From assembly GCF_900090045.1 (NCBI RefSeq), contig NC_041787.1, positions 1,756,001 to 1,820,000 of the forward strand: a stretch of 64,000 nucleotides of DNA. Reading direction: 5' to 3'. Under the pieces are notes generated by a model. That model did not search any database, was not told where the DNA came from, and saw only the letters and a program-made list of their open reading frames with translations. The translations under genes were made by a program, and so were the position numbers. The DNA is from Plasmodium malariae (lineage: Eukaryota > Apicomplexa > Aconoidasida > Haemosporida > Plasmodiidae). Shown here in pieces: positions 36,992 through 48,064 of this stretch. Numbering within the stretch: the first letter of the stretch is position 1; each line of letters opens with the position of its first letter.

Positions 36992-37153
36992 ATGACACCA
37001 ATTTTATGTAATGCCAATGTACATAAATATGTTTGGTTAATTAGTAAATATTTGATTTATTTTATTTTTTTTATTTTGGCTTTGACACCTTGTCAAATAA
37101 ATCAGAAATGCAGGAGGACCACAAAAATAGTTGTACAATATAATATACTGTAA
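36992..37153 (+). CDS. Candidate 53-residue membrane protein with a spliced leader exon
   Basis: Not recognised. A consensus donor (CAG|GTAAGT, cut before 36600) and an acceptor preceded by a long T-tract (TTCATTTAG, ending 36990) define a possible 391-base leader intron. The ATG follows the acceptor by one base. The frame reads MTPILCNANVHKYVWLISKY, then a hydrophobic run (LIYFIFFILAL) that could cross a membrane, then a basic tail with CRRTTK. A second reading begins at 36609 and uses a GTAAGG donor at 36693, but it gives a low-complexity peptide that stops soon after splicing. Chance cannot be excluded. Confidence 0.3.
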   Translation: MTPILCNANVHKYVWLISKYLIYFIFFILALTPCQINQKCRRTTKIVVQYNIL

Positions 37154-37672
37154 TGTGCATATTATAGCTATATATTAAAAAAAAAGATCGAGGATATTTT
37201 AAAATTGTACAGTAAAAAACTAGATATGTAAATATAATTATATATGTATGTTTGTATTTATATATGTACGAACATACGTGAATGTAGAAAAGCAATACTA
37301 TTTTAAAAGGGTGTATGGTAGGTAATAAGGCCTAGAGTTACATACTTTCGAAATTTGCAATGCTATCATTTTTGCCTTCTTAAGTTGCTTATTGTTATAT
37401 GTAAATGCATCATAAGTAACTAAACAATGTATACCTATATTTTACAGTGGATGTTATTTTAATAAATCATTTTTTTTACAAAGTGTTAGGTGAACATATT
37501 ATGAATACACGTTCATAAAAAATATTAATAAGACCAAGTTCACGTTGCAGGTTTGCGCACCATGAGAGAGAGTGATATGTACTTTATTTCTTTAAAAAAA
37601 ATAAAATAAAATAGAAAAAATATTAGAAGAAATATAGGTGCATATGACTTTTTTTAATTAAGTAAAAATTTG

Positions 37673-37938
37673 CAATAAATTTGAAGTAAATATGCAATAA
37701 ATTTGCAGTAAATATGCAATAAATATGCAATAAATATGCAGTAAATATGCAATAAATATGCAATAAATATGCAATAAATATGCAATAAATATGCAGTAAA
37801 TATGCAGTAAATATGCAATAAATATGCAATAAATATGCAGTAAATATGCAGTAAATATGCAGTAAATATGCAGTAAATATGCAATAAATATGCAATAAAT
37901 ATGCAATAAATATGCAGTAAATATGCAATAAATTTGCT
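37673..37938. repeat. 11-bp minisatellite, about 24 copies
   Basis: AATAAATATGC with AGTAAATATGC and AATAAATTTGC variants, in strict 11-base register for about 265 bases. Alternating variant types form higher-order blocks. The minus strand reads LLHIYCIFTAY in every frame; it is not a gene. Confidence 0.95.
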
Positions 37939-38044
37939 TTAATTTGCGCGATTGTTTTCCTTTTTATCTACATTTCGTTTCTTTTTTTTTTATTTTTCAA
38001 ATAGAAAAAATGGGGTTATCTAAATCTGTGTTGATATTATAAAA

Positions 38045-38445
38045 ATGAGATTCAATTATTATATGAGCGCACATCCCCCTTCATTTTTTATAAATTTCTA
38101 CATAAGAAACGCTGCATACAATTTAACATCTATTAGTGGCAAATAATGCATATATATGTATGTGTCTATGAATATATGCATATGTATACATAATTGATAA
38201 ATTCAGTTCGGGAGAATATTTAAAATGAGATAACAAAAAAAAAAAAAAAAAATAATAAACATTATCATTACTACTTTTACTACTGATAATTACCTGAGTC
38301 ATGTTCGTTTTTTTTTTTTTTTAGAAGTTTAAAATTAATGAGTTAGCTTTTTTTTTTTTTTTTTTGTAAAATTTGCAAAGGTCCTACACTTGCGCATATT
38401 CATCGTTATGCCGCTTACTTATATGCATGGGTTAAAATAGGTTGA
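38045..38445 (+). CDS. Candidate 51-residue spliced protein
   Basis: Not recognised. Exon 1 (38045-38135) reads MRFNYYMSAHPPSFFINFYI and RNAAYNLTSI, ending in phase 1 at a weak GTGGCA donor. Exon 2 (38381-38445) follows a long T-tract and CAAAG acceptor, completes a Ser codon, and reads PTLAHIHRYAAYLYAWVKIG, stop. Phase matches and exon 2 looks coding (Ala, His, Trp, Pro in an A+T-rich setting). The donor is the weakest point. Exon 2 could instead belong to another upstream exon. Confidence 0.3.
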
Positions 38446-38657
38446 CATAATAAAACAACTGTGCAATTGCTATTTCTGTTTTAAGTTATCAACAGTACGT
38501 ATGCATATGTATATAAGTATATGTATATAAGTATATGTATATAAGTATATGTATATAAGTATATGTATAAGTATTGGGTGTATGTATGTGGGAGTATGTA
38601 TTCGTTTATATATATTCGTGTGTATGCATTCGTGTGTTTGTCTTTATGCACTGATAT

Positions 38658-38819
38658 ATGTGTGGTCCCGTTTGCAACACCGGGGATGGGCATACTACGT
38701 TCGAAACTCTAATGTTGTATCATGTAAGAAAGAATAATTTATTTTTCATATATACCATGTACTCTTCTCATGTTACGTATTCTTAGGGCATTCTTATCAT
38801 TTCTGTAAAAATGTTATAG
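38658..38819 (+). CDS. Candidate 32-residue spliced peptide (uncertain)
   Basis: Exon 1 (38658-38723) reads MCGPVCNTGDGHTTFETLML plus YH and ends in phase 0 at a good GTAAGA donor. After a 63-base intron and TTCTTAG acceptor, 38787-38819 adds GILIISVKML and a stop. The first exon is strikingly G+C-rich for this interval. The intron is short for Plasmodium, and a further donor (GTAAAA at 38805) could extend the gene. Confidence 0.22.
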
Positions 38820-41394
38820 ACGTGCTTAAACGTATAATTGTTTAGACACATAAAAAAAAAGATTGCACATATATATGTATATCGCCCCAATTGATCTATC
38901 ATTTTTTTTATTTTTCTTTCTTTTATATTATAAGCATGTTTATGCAGGAGTGCTTATAATTATTTTTAAGAATAAAATTTATTTTTATATATACTTCATA
39001 GTAAAACTATTTAACGATACTATTTAACAGTATATTTTTTTTAAAAAATAATGAAATTGTTGTGTCCTTCCTCTTAACGTTTCTTCATTTTAAATCTTTG
39101 TCTTGTCTTGTTTTAATTTTTTTTTTTTTTTTTATCATTTTTTAAATAATGCTTTTCCCTTTTATACACAACGTTTAAAATTATAAAATACCTTAACTTA
39201 ATGTACCATATTCAACAGGATTTAAAAAAAATATATTCTTATAAACTCCGGGCAAACATGTTTTCCCAAAATTTTACTGCATATTTGTATATAACATATA
39301 AATATGAACATTACTGTAAATATTTATATACATATTAATGTACAAATTAATTCTATATAGTCAGGACATGTACGTTTGCTCTTTCCTTTTCTTTGCATTC
39401 GAACTTGCATTATTCATATTGTTTATATATATACATATAACGGCAATTATATTTATATACCTCCTTCCTTGTGTTTTTACAAAACTTATAAGCTTATATT
39501 AAATGTAAAAATTCGATGAATAAATCTACTAATAATTATAGGGGGGAGGGGATGGTGTTCCATATCTGTTCCCTTTAAATCTAGCAGTGTATCTTAAACA
39601 ACATACGTACAAACATTAACTCATGCTGCAAATATATTTTACATGTACTATTATAGTACTATACGTACAGTAAACTTTGCTATTTAAACTTATATTTAGC
39701 TATCAGCACATATATATTGCTACGTATATATATAAATTTATAAATATATTATGCACACGTAAATTTATGTGCAGTCACTAGTACTAATCTGTACTAGTTT
39801 GTACCAGTTTGTACAAACGTTTAAGCTGATTTTTGCTAACTAGGTTTATAACAATAAATTAATCAAAAAATATCAGAGAATCATGTTTTTTCGATAATTT
39901 TATAGCATTTCAAATTCATTCACATAGACATTATTCTGATATGTATACATATATTATATATATAATATATAATATATAATATATAATATATAATATATAT
40001 ATATATATATATATGCTCAACTGTTTTATGTTTTTACGCTTTTTAATCATTTATTTTGCGCTTAAATATATATATATATATGAATATATTTATGTATAAA
40101 TTTTTTTTGGTACAAAATATTACATGTAGATAATTTTTTTTTTTTTTTTTTTTTATATATAGATAATTTTTTATGAGAAAAAATTTGAGCAAATATGATG
40201 CCACAATGAAAAAAAAAAAAAAAAATATTGTACTTATGTATATATATACATATATAACATATATACAAAAACATTTATATTTATTTATTCATATATATTG
40301 CATGAATGATAATTTAAAAAAAAAAAATATATATATGAAAAAAATGTACATGATATGAAGTATATATGTAAGATGAAGAAAGAAAAAAAAAATTATTTTA
40401 ATTGAAACCGAAGTACCAGTAGTAGTAGTAAATATGTAAAAATTTTTGATGCATAAAAGAGTAAAAACTTTACTATGCAGTAAAATTATCAGTTAATTCA
40501 AAAGTAGTAAGAAGAGAATTCCATCGCGATTGCAATCATTCCTCTTTCTTTTTTTTTCATTTTTCCATCGTTTGTCGTTCACCGTTCATCGTTCATCGTT
40601 CATCGTTCATCATTCGTCAATCATCTTTTATCATTCGTCAATCATCTTTTATCATTTGTCAATCATTTTATATCATTTGTTAACCATATTTTATCATTCG
40701 TTAATCATCTTTTACCTTTCTTCAATCATCTTTTACCATTCTTCAATCATCTTTTACCATTCTTCAATCATCTTTTACCATTCTTCAATCATCTTTCATC
40801 ATTCTTCAATCATCTTTTACCATTCTTCAATCATCTTTCATCATTCTTCAATCATATTTCGATATTTATCATTCTTCCTTCACTGTTCATTATTCTTCCT
40901 TTACCATTCATCATTCTTTCATTTTCGCTCCTTTTTTTATTTTTTTTTTTGTGAACAAGTAAGCATATATCTTATTATGTATTAAGTAGGTTAATATTTA
41001 TCATATTAGCTATATGTTAAGACAAAAACTTAAAATATTTATTTGTTTTTATAGTTTTTAAATTTTTTTTTATTTTATTTTATTTTTTTTTTTTGGACTT
41101 CACGCATATATACATACGTATACATATATATACATACGTATACATATATATACATACGTATACATATATGTACATACGTATAAATACATATTACTAAGTA
41201 CCTGTAATATATAGCGGCGTACTTTCTTTTTACTTCCTATATGATATATTCATGTACATATGTATACGTGAACGTATGTATACATGCGCTGTACATGCCT
41301 TTACCTATTTGCCCTATGTAAAATTAGTTTATTGTTTTTATGAGCTGTTCGCGTTATTATATATCTAATACTTAATACGTATATTACATATTTA

Positions 41395-41425
<31 letters not shown>

Positions 41426-41544
41426 TTTTGCATATATCTATGTATATATGCGTATTGGTTGTCTGTGCGTAACAAGTTAGGGGTGTTAGAATTCTACAAA
41501 AAGAACGTACAAATTTTTGTCTAAAGAAAATACGTTAAGGCATA
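38820..41544. other. Gene-free, repeat-rich stretch upstream of the coiled-coil protein gene
   Basis: No gene supported. It includes TA repeats (39958-40012, 41394-41410), a TCATTCTTCAATCATCTTTTA 21-bp array (40590-40860) and CGTATACATATATATACATA repeats (41107-41180). A short GGGGGGAGGGG purine run lies at 39541. Confidence 0.6.
40590..40870. repeat. 21-bp TCATTCTTCAATCATCTTTTA array
   Basis: About 13 degenerate copies, with the oldest-looking (most diverged) copies at the 5' end. It gives a Ser/Ile/Phe/Tyr/His frame of 151 codons on the plus strand, which I attribute to the repeat. Confidence 0.9.
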
Positions 41545-42795
41545 ATGTCGGCAGCTGCTGTAGGTGTGGAAAATAGATGTTTAATGAAAAACAAGAAAAG
41601 TAGAAATAATGCATGTGATTTCATAAATGTAGACATAAATTATATTATAAAAGATATATATGGTTTCAAACATGGAAGAAAAAGAACTGTTCAATTTATT
41701 AATGATGAAAATATTATAAACTCAGAAGACATAAAAAAAATAATTAAAAAAATAAAGATTAAGGATAATTCAAATAGCGAAATGGAGAAGCATGAAGCAT
41801 TTCAACAGGGAGAAAAACAAAAATATTTTTTAACTCAACATCCACAGGATGGTACAAAGGACAGAGCAGATAATGGCTGCGATGGTGTAAGCAATGGTAG
41901 AAGCAATGGTAGAAGCAATGGTAGAAGCAATGGTATGAACACTAGTAGAGACAGTGGTACAGGGAGTGATATAGGCAGTGATAGCAGCGATGTTAGCGGT
42001 GATGATGGTAGCAGTGGTAACAATAACATAATTGGAAATGATAAGAGTAATTGTAGTATAAATCATAACAATAATGATGATAGTAATAGTAATGATAGCA
42101 GCAATAGGTGCATTACTAGTATTGGTAGTATCGGTAGTATCGGTAGTATTGGTAGTATCGGTAGTATTGGTAGTATTGGTAGTATCGGTAGTAGTGGAAA
42201 TAGTGGAAATAGTGGCAATAGTGGCGGTAGTGGTAGTAGTGGTAGTAGTGGTAGTAGTGGCAGTAGGACTAGTGAGCGAAGCGCTGAGTACTTCCAGTGC
42301 TTCGAAAATAATAATATATTAAAAAACTCTAATTATAATAAGATAGGATGTAGTGGATCCCCTCCAGAAATACTACTTGAAAAAGAAGAGAAAACAAAAA
42401 TATTGAGAAAGCAATTTGAATTATGTATAGACAATATTTTAGAAATAATATGTTCATGTAATGAAATTAATGAAGCGAAAAAAAGTATGGTACCATTACT
42501 TAGTGAATTTATACAAAATAATTTTATTTGTTTAGATGATTATGAAAAAAATCAAGATATTATTAAACTAAATATTGACACATTACAAAAAGAAAAGAAA
42601 GTATTAATAAGTGCAGTAAAGATGCAATATCAAAAAATTTTAAAATTACAAAAATTAACAGATAGTCAAAAAAATGAACTAAAAAAGAAAAGTGATGAAT
42701 TAAATCAAATAAAAGCAAAAGTTCATCAGTATTTTTATGATATTAATAACCCGAATAAAAGAGTTTTTTCCATTCTCTCGCCAGATGTGTATTAA
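41545..42795 (+). CDS. Unrecognised Ser/Gly-rich protein with C-terminal coiled coil, 416 residues
   Basis: No family recognised. It is most likely a conserved Plasmodium protein, because both ends are non-repetitive while the middle is low complexity. Residues 1-95 are Lys/Asn-rich with an ordered-looking block (DFINVDINYIIKDIYGFKHG and RKRTVQFIND). Residues 110-245 are Asn, Asp, Ser and Gly repeats, including SNGR and GSI/GSS runs. Residues about 275-400 are predicted helical: KILRKQFELCIDNILEIICS is followed by a long Lys/Glu/Leu heptad region (LQKEKKVLISAVKMQYQKIL). The tail NKRVFSILSPDVY looks like a short conserved motif. No signal peptide or membrane segment. The start is the first ATG after a long A+T-rich leader. 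It could be a cytoskeletal or scaffold protein, but nothing shows that. Confidence 0.82.
   Translation: MSAAAVGVENRCLMKNKKSRNNACDFINVDINYIIKDIYGFKHGRKRTVQFINDENIINSEDIKKIIKKIKIKDNSNSEMEKHEAFQQGEKQKYFLTQHPQDGTKDRADNGCDGVSNGRSNGRSNGRSNGMNTSRDSGTGSDIGSDSSDVSGDDGSSGNNNIIGNDKSNCSINHNNNDDSNSNDSSNRCITSIGSIGSIGSIGSIGSIGSIGSIGSSGNSGNSGNSGGSGSSGSSGSSGSRTSERSAEYFQCFENNNILKNSNYNKIGCSGSPPEILLEKEEKTKILRKQFELCIDNILEIICSCNEINEAKKSMVPLLSEFIQNNFICLDDYEKNQDIIKLNIDTLQKEKKVLISAVKMQYQKILKLQKLTDSQKNELKKKSDELNQIKAKVHQYFYDINNPNKRVFSILSPDVY
42120..42265 (+). repeat. Coding Ser/Gly/Ile repeat (GGTAGTATC and GGTAGTAGT units)
   Basis: Nine-base units encoding GSI change to GSS and GNS units within the 41545-42795 protein. 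They have little synonymous variation. Confidence 0.9.
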
Positions 42796-42869
42796 TTTGG
42801 TTAGTGCATGAGGAGGGGGGGGGGAGGAAAAAAAAAAGGCAGTAAATTATGCATTCGTGTTTGTTTAGA

Positions 42870-43010
42870 ATGAGATATACATATGTATGTGCTTTACGTG
42901 GGTTATGTATACTTATAATTATACCTTGTCCATTGGCACTTATATTATATATATGTATGAGTACAAACTTACGTGAACGTGGTAACTTGGTGGACAAGGC
43001 TCAAGGATGA
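42870..43010 (+). CDS. Candidate 46-residue single-pass membrane protein
   Basis: A continuous 46-codon frame starting MRYTYVCALR has a clear 19-residue hydrophobic stretch (GLCILIIIPCPLALILYIC) and then a polar, charged tail (MSTNLRERGNLVDKAQG). A +1 frame overlapping its end also stays open for 47 codons (TWWTRLKDDDYTLYDDSIIV and beyond), so a splice or a base-count error could change the C-terminus. It lies 75 bases after the end of the 41545 gene, on the same strand, and could also be part of that gene's 3' UTR. No family is recognised. Confidence 0.3.
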   Translation: MRYTYVCALRGLCILIIIPCPLALILYICMSTNLRERGNLVDKAQG

Positions 43011-43784
43011 TGACTATACGCTGTATGATGATAGTATAATAGTATATATCAGTGGGTATATATATTATTTATATAGGAAGAAAGAAAAAAAAGAATATTG
43101 TTGAAGTTTTGGTTATGTGCAAGTAGGGTAAAATTTTAGTTGTAACTACTTTATTTGAGTGTGCTGGTTATCAAAGCAGTTTCTGCTTTAAGCAAGTGTG
43201 CACACATATATACATGCATATACGTATGCATATACGTATGCATGTGGTTATGCATCTGATTGTGCATGCTATTATGAATATGTTAATGTATTATTTTATT
43301 ATGTGTATGATGAAATGTTTTTTTCCAATGCTCGCGTAGAGCAGTTATGTGCACATTTGTCATGCGAACATGTATATGTATATATGTATATGTATATATA
43401 TGTATATATGCGCATGTGTGCATACATATAAACACATATATACGTACGTATGTACGTACATAATTTTTCCCAATGGGGAAGGGAAAAGGCAAACGTACGT
43501 TAATTGTTCCATAAAAGGGAAAAAAGAAAAGAGCGTTATATCTACATATAGCATATGCGTGTTATGCGCTTTCCGAATGCACAAGTAGTGGAAAAGTCCT
43601 TTTAGATTTCTTCATGTAGGTAAAATATATATTGTAATTATTATGGAGTGAAAAACAAAAGAATAAGGAGAAGACGTAAAACCGAGATTACGTGTACTTG
43701 CTTGTGGACAAATTTGTTTGTATTCTAGACCGCTAGGAGGTAGTTTACTTGCGTAACATGCACACGTATTATACCCACACACGT

Positions 43785-43905
43785 ATATGCATGTTTACAC
43801 GTATATGCATGTTTACACGTATATGCATGTTTACACGTATATGCATGTTTACACGTATATGTATGTTTACACGTATATGTATGTTTACACGTACACCTCA
43901 ACATT
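43785..43905. repeat. 18-bp array TTTACACGTATATGCATG, 6-7 copies
   Basis: Almost perfect 18-base units; the last copies have TATGTATG. Lies in the 3' intergenic space between the 41545 gene and the MPE1-like gene. Confidence 0.93.
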
Positions 43906-44569
43906 GTCTAAAAATATATGTACATATCACATTAACACAAATGCAGTTATTTTTAATTATTAACTTAATGCCTTTTTATAAAAACATTTTTATTAATTTT
44001 TTTTTTTTTTTTTCTTTTACATATTGTAAAAACATAAAACAAAATTAAATGTAAACTACTTTTTTTTAAATATTTCACGTAAAAGCGGTAAAATAAGGAA
44101 TTTTTTCTTTGAGACGAAAGGCATATTTTCGAAAAATGGCGGGAGATATGTATGTATATGCATATATATGTCTATTGTACGTATATATATGTAGGTGATA
44201 GAGCCCTTTATAAAGTGCACCTTCGAGGCTATAAATCCATTATGATCCTAGCAGTCGTTAAACGTGTTACCCATTCTTAATAATTGGCGGGTAAAAACGT
44301 TAATATTATAGCAAATTATAAGAAATTTTGACACACAGTGTGATATCCAAATGTATTTATTCATTATTCGTAGTTGTTCGTTAGTAGAACATTTTAAGTA
44401 ATTGGAAACTCGGCTATTTCTTTAAAAAAAAAAAATTAAAGTAAAATTTGAAAGCAAATAAAATGGGTACACGCGTAAATAGCAAATTTATTTCGTATTA
44501 AAAATGGTGTACACCTTTTGATAATACAAAAGTGAAAAGAGGGAAAATGGCTAAAATGATAAGTAATGG

Positions 44570-44601
<32 letters not shown>

Positions 44602-44659
44602 AAAAAGGAGCAAATAGTGAAAAGAATAAATAAAAAAAAAAAAAAAAAACAGATCATTA

Positions 44660-44815
44660 ATAATAAGTAATGATCTACAATGATAAGTAATGATCTATAA
44701 TGATAGGTAATGATCTGTAATGATAGGTAATGATCTGTAATGATAGGTAATGATCTGTAATGATAGGTAATGATCTGTAATGATAGGTAATGATCTATAA
44801 TAATCAGAAATGATG
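44660..44815. repeat. 20-bp array AATGATAGGTAATGATCTGT, about 8 copies
   Basis: TGATC-containing units with single-base variation (AAGTAATGATCTAC at the start, CAGAAATGATGAAT at the end). Non-coding. Confidence 0.92.
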
Positions 44816-45081
44816 AATAATGATCAGTACTGATAAATAATCAATGATCAGATCTATGAATAAACAAAATTTAAAAGTTGGAAAAATAAGTACGAGAAAC
44901 AAAGCCAATTTTTGCTTCAATTTTTTTTTTTTTCTTCCCTATAACACAGCCAAGCGAAACTTAGCTAAGAATAACTATAATCATATACAATTTAAGTATG
45001 CCCAACTAGACTTGGGGCAACAAAATTGTATACTACTTAATTATGCACGACTTCACTACGCTCAACCGAATCATATGTAAC

Positions 45082-47532
45082 TTAGCACACCTTCTTGCAC
45101 ATTAGAAATGTGTTCAAATCGATTTTTCTTTTTTTCTTCTTCTTCTTCCTGTGCATCTTATAATGGGCTATATATGCCGCTGCAAATTCATGTTGTTTTT
45201 TTAATTCGTTAATATTGATCGAAAAGTTAATCAACGGGTTAAAAAAATCGGGTTCTTGCAATTTTTGGTCCTGTTCGTTAAATGCATCATTAGCATTACC
45301 ATAATTGTTACTGTTACCACTATCCACGTGTGAATCATCCTTCACTCTCATATTATCATTCGTAAATTCATTAGTTGTACCGTTACCATATACCTGTCTG
45401 TTATTATTTTTTCTATTCAATATAAACTCATTCTTGTTGTTCATGGTAAGATTTCCAAGCACCTGGTTTCCATTGGTATTATTGCTCGTGCATGTAGCAG
45501 TAGTGATCCCCGAATTGTTCTTACTACTATTGTTATAACACTCATGGGTCAATTTGATATCATTATTCAGGGTAGAACGAGCCCCATTTAATGTGAACCC
45601 GCTATGAAACGACGTTCCCCCCCCTCCCTCTTCATATGTATTACTGTTATTCTTTTGATTTTTGACAATAGTGTCAATTACATTTTTAATATTCGTATTA
45701 ATAATTAACTCATCCGCGTTAACAAATTTTGAACAACTTGGGCATTTCATAATATGTGTCTTCTGATCTGCACTCGTGTAATATGCTGAATAATCATTTT
45801 TTCTTTTTTTGTTATATTTAAATAAACAAGGTTTACAGTAGGTTTCTCCACAGCAGTGTAGAGTTATGGGAGAGGTGTACAATCGTTTACATAATAGACA
45901 TTTATAAATACTCGATATATTTTCTTTCTCCTTTTTGTTACTACTACCATTACGCTTACGGTTACGTTTACTAATACTACTACTATGACTATCAATACTA
46001 TCATTACTATCATTGCCATCATCATTGCCTTCATTATCATTATTACCACCACTGCTGTTAGCATTTACACCTAAGTAGATATTAATCTTATCATCAACAC
46101 TTCTATACAAGTATGCACTACCACTCACATCCTCGACATCCTTCATAATTCCATAACTACCATCTTTTAATATATATATCTGATCATATTTATATATATC
46201 TTCTGCTTTTATTTTTGTTAAAAAATTTGTAGGTATACCTGTCGGTACTTTTATTTTTTTATTATTATTAAAAGTACTCATAGTACAGTTTTTAATACTA
46301 TGTCCTTTTTTACCACACATATGACAAATATAATCAGGTGAAACATATTTATTCAAATTTTCTAAGCTAGTATTATTATATGCTGTATTTTTTGTCTTGT
46401 AGTACTTGTTCAACTCGGTATTGTTGTACTTCGGATAGCCTAAGCCTCCGTTTGACAAACCACTACCTACAGAAGCAATTGAAATGGAAGGAGTCGTAGT
46501 AGTACCAGCCGCAGTAAAACTACAAGAAGCAGTAGAAGCAGTCGTAGTAGCGGTGGTAGTAACCGCGGTGGTAAGATCCCCATTAATGGGATTAAAACCC
46601 CTATGAGGCGTAGAAGATGTTGACATTTTGATAAATTTATTTTGATAAATTTTTTGATTGTTTTTATCTTTTTTGTAATAATTCATTCTGTATTTATTCG
46701 TATCCGTATTATAGATGTTATTTCTTTCCATTGCTTCTTGTATTTTCATATATTCATCATCGTTTTGATTTTCTTTTATTATATTATTATTCCTATTGTA
46801 CACATTCCACGGCTTATTATTACTTCCACTAATACCAGTAACACCACTAACACCACTAACACCACTAATACCACTAACACCAGTAATACCACTAACACTA
46901 GTAATACCAGTAATACCAGTAACTCCACTAATACTGCTAATACAGCCACTATTAGGGGGATGCATCTGTGGCCTATTCATTTTTACAGCTCTGTCATTCA
47001 TATCATTATTATTTGTCCTTTCCTGCACACTTTTATAAACAGAATTAGGGTAACTACCACCGTGATGATTGCCATGATGACCACTATAATGACTACTGTA
47101 ACCATTGATCTTATTCGTATTACTACTGAAATTACTACTGAAATTACTACTGAAATTACTACTGTGGTTATTACCACTGTTACTGAGGTACGGTTCACTC
47201 TGCTCTTTGCTTGATAGGGAACCTTCTTCCTGCTCAGCTACACATTTATTCTTCTCTAAGTAGATTCTATTACTTTTTTGTAATAGGTCCTTCACAACAC
47301 CTATACTACTTCTTTGTACTTCTAGAAGCATACCATTTTGAATACTTTCATGTTCACTCAAAACTCTGTTATTATGATATAAAAGGATGTCCAAACTATT
47401 TTGTAACTCTAAATTTATGACTTCTAAAATTTTCTTTTTAATAGTGCCATAACTGCAAGGTAAGGATATCCTTAAAATGTTTGTGCCTCCCTTGCTCCCC
47501 TTAAAATTCCAGTATATAAACGTGTCGATCAT
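45082..47532 (-). CDS. MPE1: DWNN-domain, zinc-knuckle and RING protein (MPE1/RBBP6-like), 816 residues
   Basis: Likely subunit of the cleavage and polyadenylation factor that acts at the 3' ends of nuclear pre-mRNAs. Single exon. The DWNN ubiquitin-like domain is at residues 1-80: FIYWNFKGSK near the start, closing with MLLEVQRSSIG, which parallels the RRIPIGG end of RBBP6. A CCHC zinc knuckle (ICHMCGKKGHSIKNC) lies at about 402-415. It is followed by VPTGIPTNFLTKIK, the short motif found after the knuckle in this family. A RING/U-box-like finger at about 542-600 has CLLCKRLYTSP, CCGETYCKPCL and CPSC. The domain order is exactly that of Mpe1/RBBP6. Asn/Ser/Thr/Gly insertions separate the domains. 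The E3 ligase role of animal RBBP6 is possible but not shown. Confidence 0.92.
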   Translation of the reverse strand: MIDTFIYWNFKGSKGGTNILRISLPCSYGTIKKKILEVINLELQNSLDILLYHNNRVLSEHESIQNGMLLEVQRSSIGVVKDLLQKSNRIYLEKNKCVAEQEEGSLSSKEQSEPYLSNSGNNHSSNFSSNFSSNFSSNTNKINGYSSHYSGHHGNHHGGSYPNSVYKSVQERTNNNDMNDRAVKMNRPQMHPPNSGCISSISGVTGITGITSVSGITGVSGISGVSGVSGVTGISGSNNKPWNVYNRNNNIIKENQNDDEYMKIQEAMERNNIYNTDTNKYRMNYYKKDKNNQKIYQNKFIKMSTSSTPHRGFNPINGDLTTAVTTTATTTASTASCSFTAAGTTTTPSISIASVGSGLSNGGLGYPKYNNTELNKYYKTKNTAYNNTSLENLNKYVSPDYICHMCGKKGHSIKNCTMSTFNNNKKIKVPTGIPTNFLTKIKAEDIYKYDQIYILKDGSYGIMKDVEDVSGSAYLYRSVDDKINIYLGVNANSSGGNNDNEGNDDGNDSNDSIDSHSSSISKRNRKRNGSSNKKEKENISSIYKCLLCKRLYTSPITLHCCGETYCKPCLFKYNKKRKNDYSAYYTSADQKTHIMKCPSCSKFVNADELIINTNIKNVIDTIVKNQKNNSNTYEEGGGGTSFHSGFTLNGARSTLNNDIKLTHECYNNSSKNNSGITTATCTSNNTNGNQVLGNLTMNNKNEFILNRKNNNRQVYGNGTTNEFTNDNMRVKDDSHVDSGNSNNYGNANDAFNEQDQKLQEPDFFNPLINFSININELKKQHEFAAAYIAHYKMHRKKKKKKRKIDLNTFLMCKKVC

Positions 47533-47569
47533 GTTTACGTTCGCTCTGTTGTACTTTTCGTTGTTCTTC

Positions 47570-47755
47570 TCCGTTTGTACTTCTCCGTTTGTACTTCTCC
47601 GTTTGTATTAATCTGTTCTATTGCTCCGTTCTATTGCTCCGTTCTACTGCTCCGTTCTACTGCTCCGTTCTACTGTTCCGTTCTACTACTCCGTTCTACT
47701 ACTCCGTTCTACTGTTCCGTTCTACTACTCCGTTCTACTGCTCCGTTTTATTTTA
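47570..47755. repeat. 13-bp CTACTGCTCCGTT array upstream of the MPE1-like gene
   Basis: About 13 copies with ACTGC, ACTAC and ACTGT variants, starting about 40 bases upstream of the MPE1-like start codon (gene on the minus strand). It is therefore probably in its 5' leader or core promoter. The protease gene at 5039 also has an array immediately upstream of its start. Confidence 0.92.
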
Positions 47756-48064
47756 CTTTTTTAATGCATCTCCAAACAGCTAATCAGGCAAAAGGAAAAA
47801 CTACTACGCTGCCGCTTTATGCTGCTATGTATTGGAGTTAATGTTATATTTATGCCTGAGAAATTTTCATCTGTGTGTGTATTATGAAAATGAAAAAAGT
47901 TTTCACCCAGTGGAAGAGGAGTGGTATATAATATATAAACGTGCAGTTGTTAATACACATTTAAATAGATATATATACAACCCATGAACACGTACGTGCG
48001 CACACAGAGGTACAAATATAGTAGGCATGTATATTTCCCCTTGAGTTAAAAAAAAATAATAATA

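Larger units (their letters stand above)
43011..45081. other. Convergent spacer between the coiled-coil gene and the MPE1-like gene
   Basis: Contains the 18-bp array, the 20-bp AATGATAGGTAATGATCTGT array at 44660-44815, and A- or T-tracts. One exon-like pair at 44136-44149 and 44202-44280 is discussed under findings. No confident gene. Confidence 0.55.

Noticed and set aside
38641..38725. tRNA-like GTTCGAAAC sequence
   Set aside because: Resembles a T-loop, but the flanking bases do not pair and no acceptor or anticodon stem can be drawn.
40530..40985. 151-codon Ser/Ile/Phe/His frame
   Set aside because: Reading of the degenerate 21-bp TCATTCTTCAATCATCTTTTA array.
46642..47214. 190-codon plus-strand Asn/Thr/Ser frame
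   Set aside because: Antisense of the low-complexity linkers in the MPE1-like gene, whose own frame has three recognised domains.
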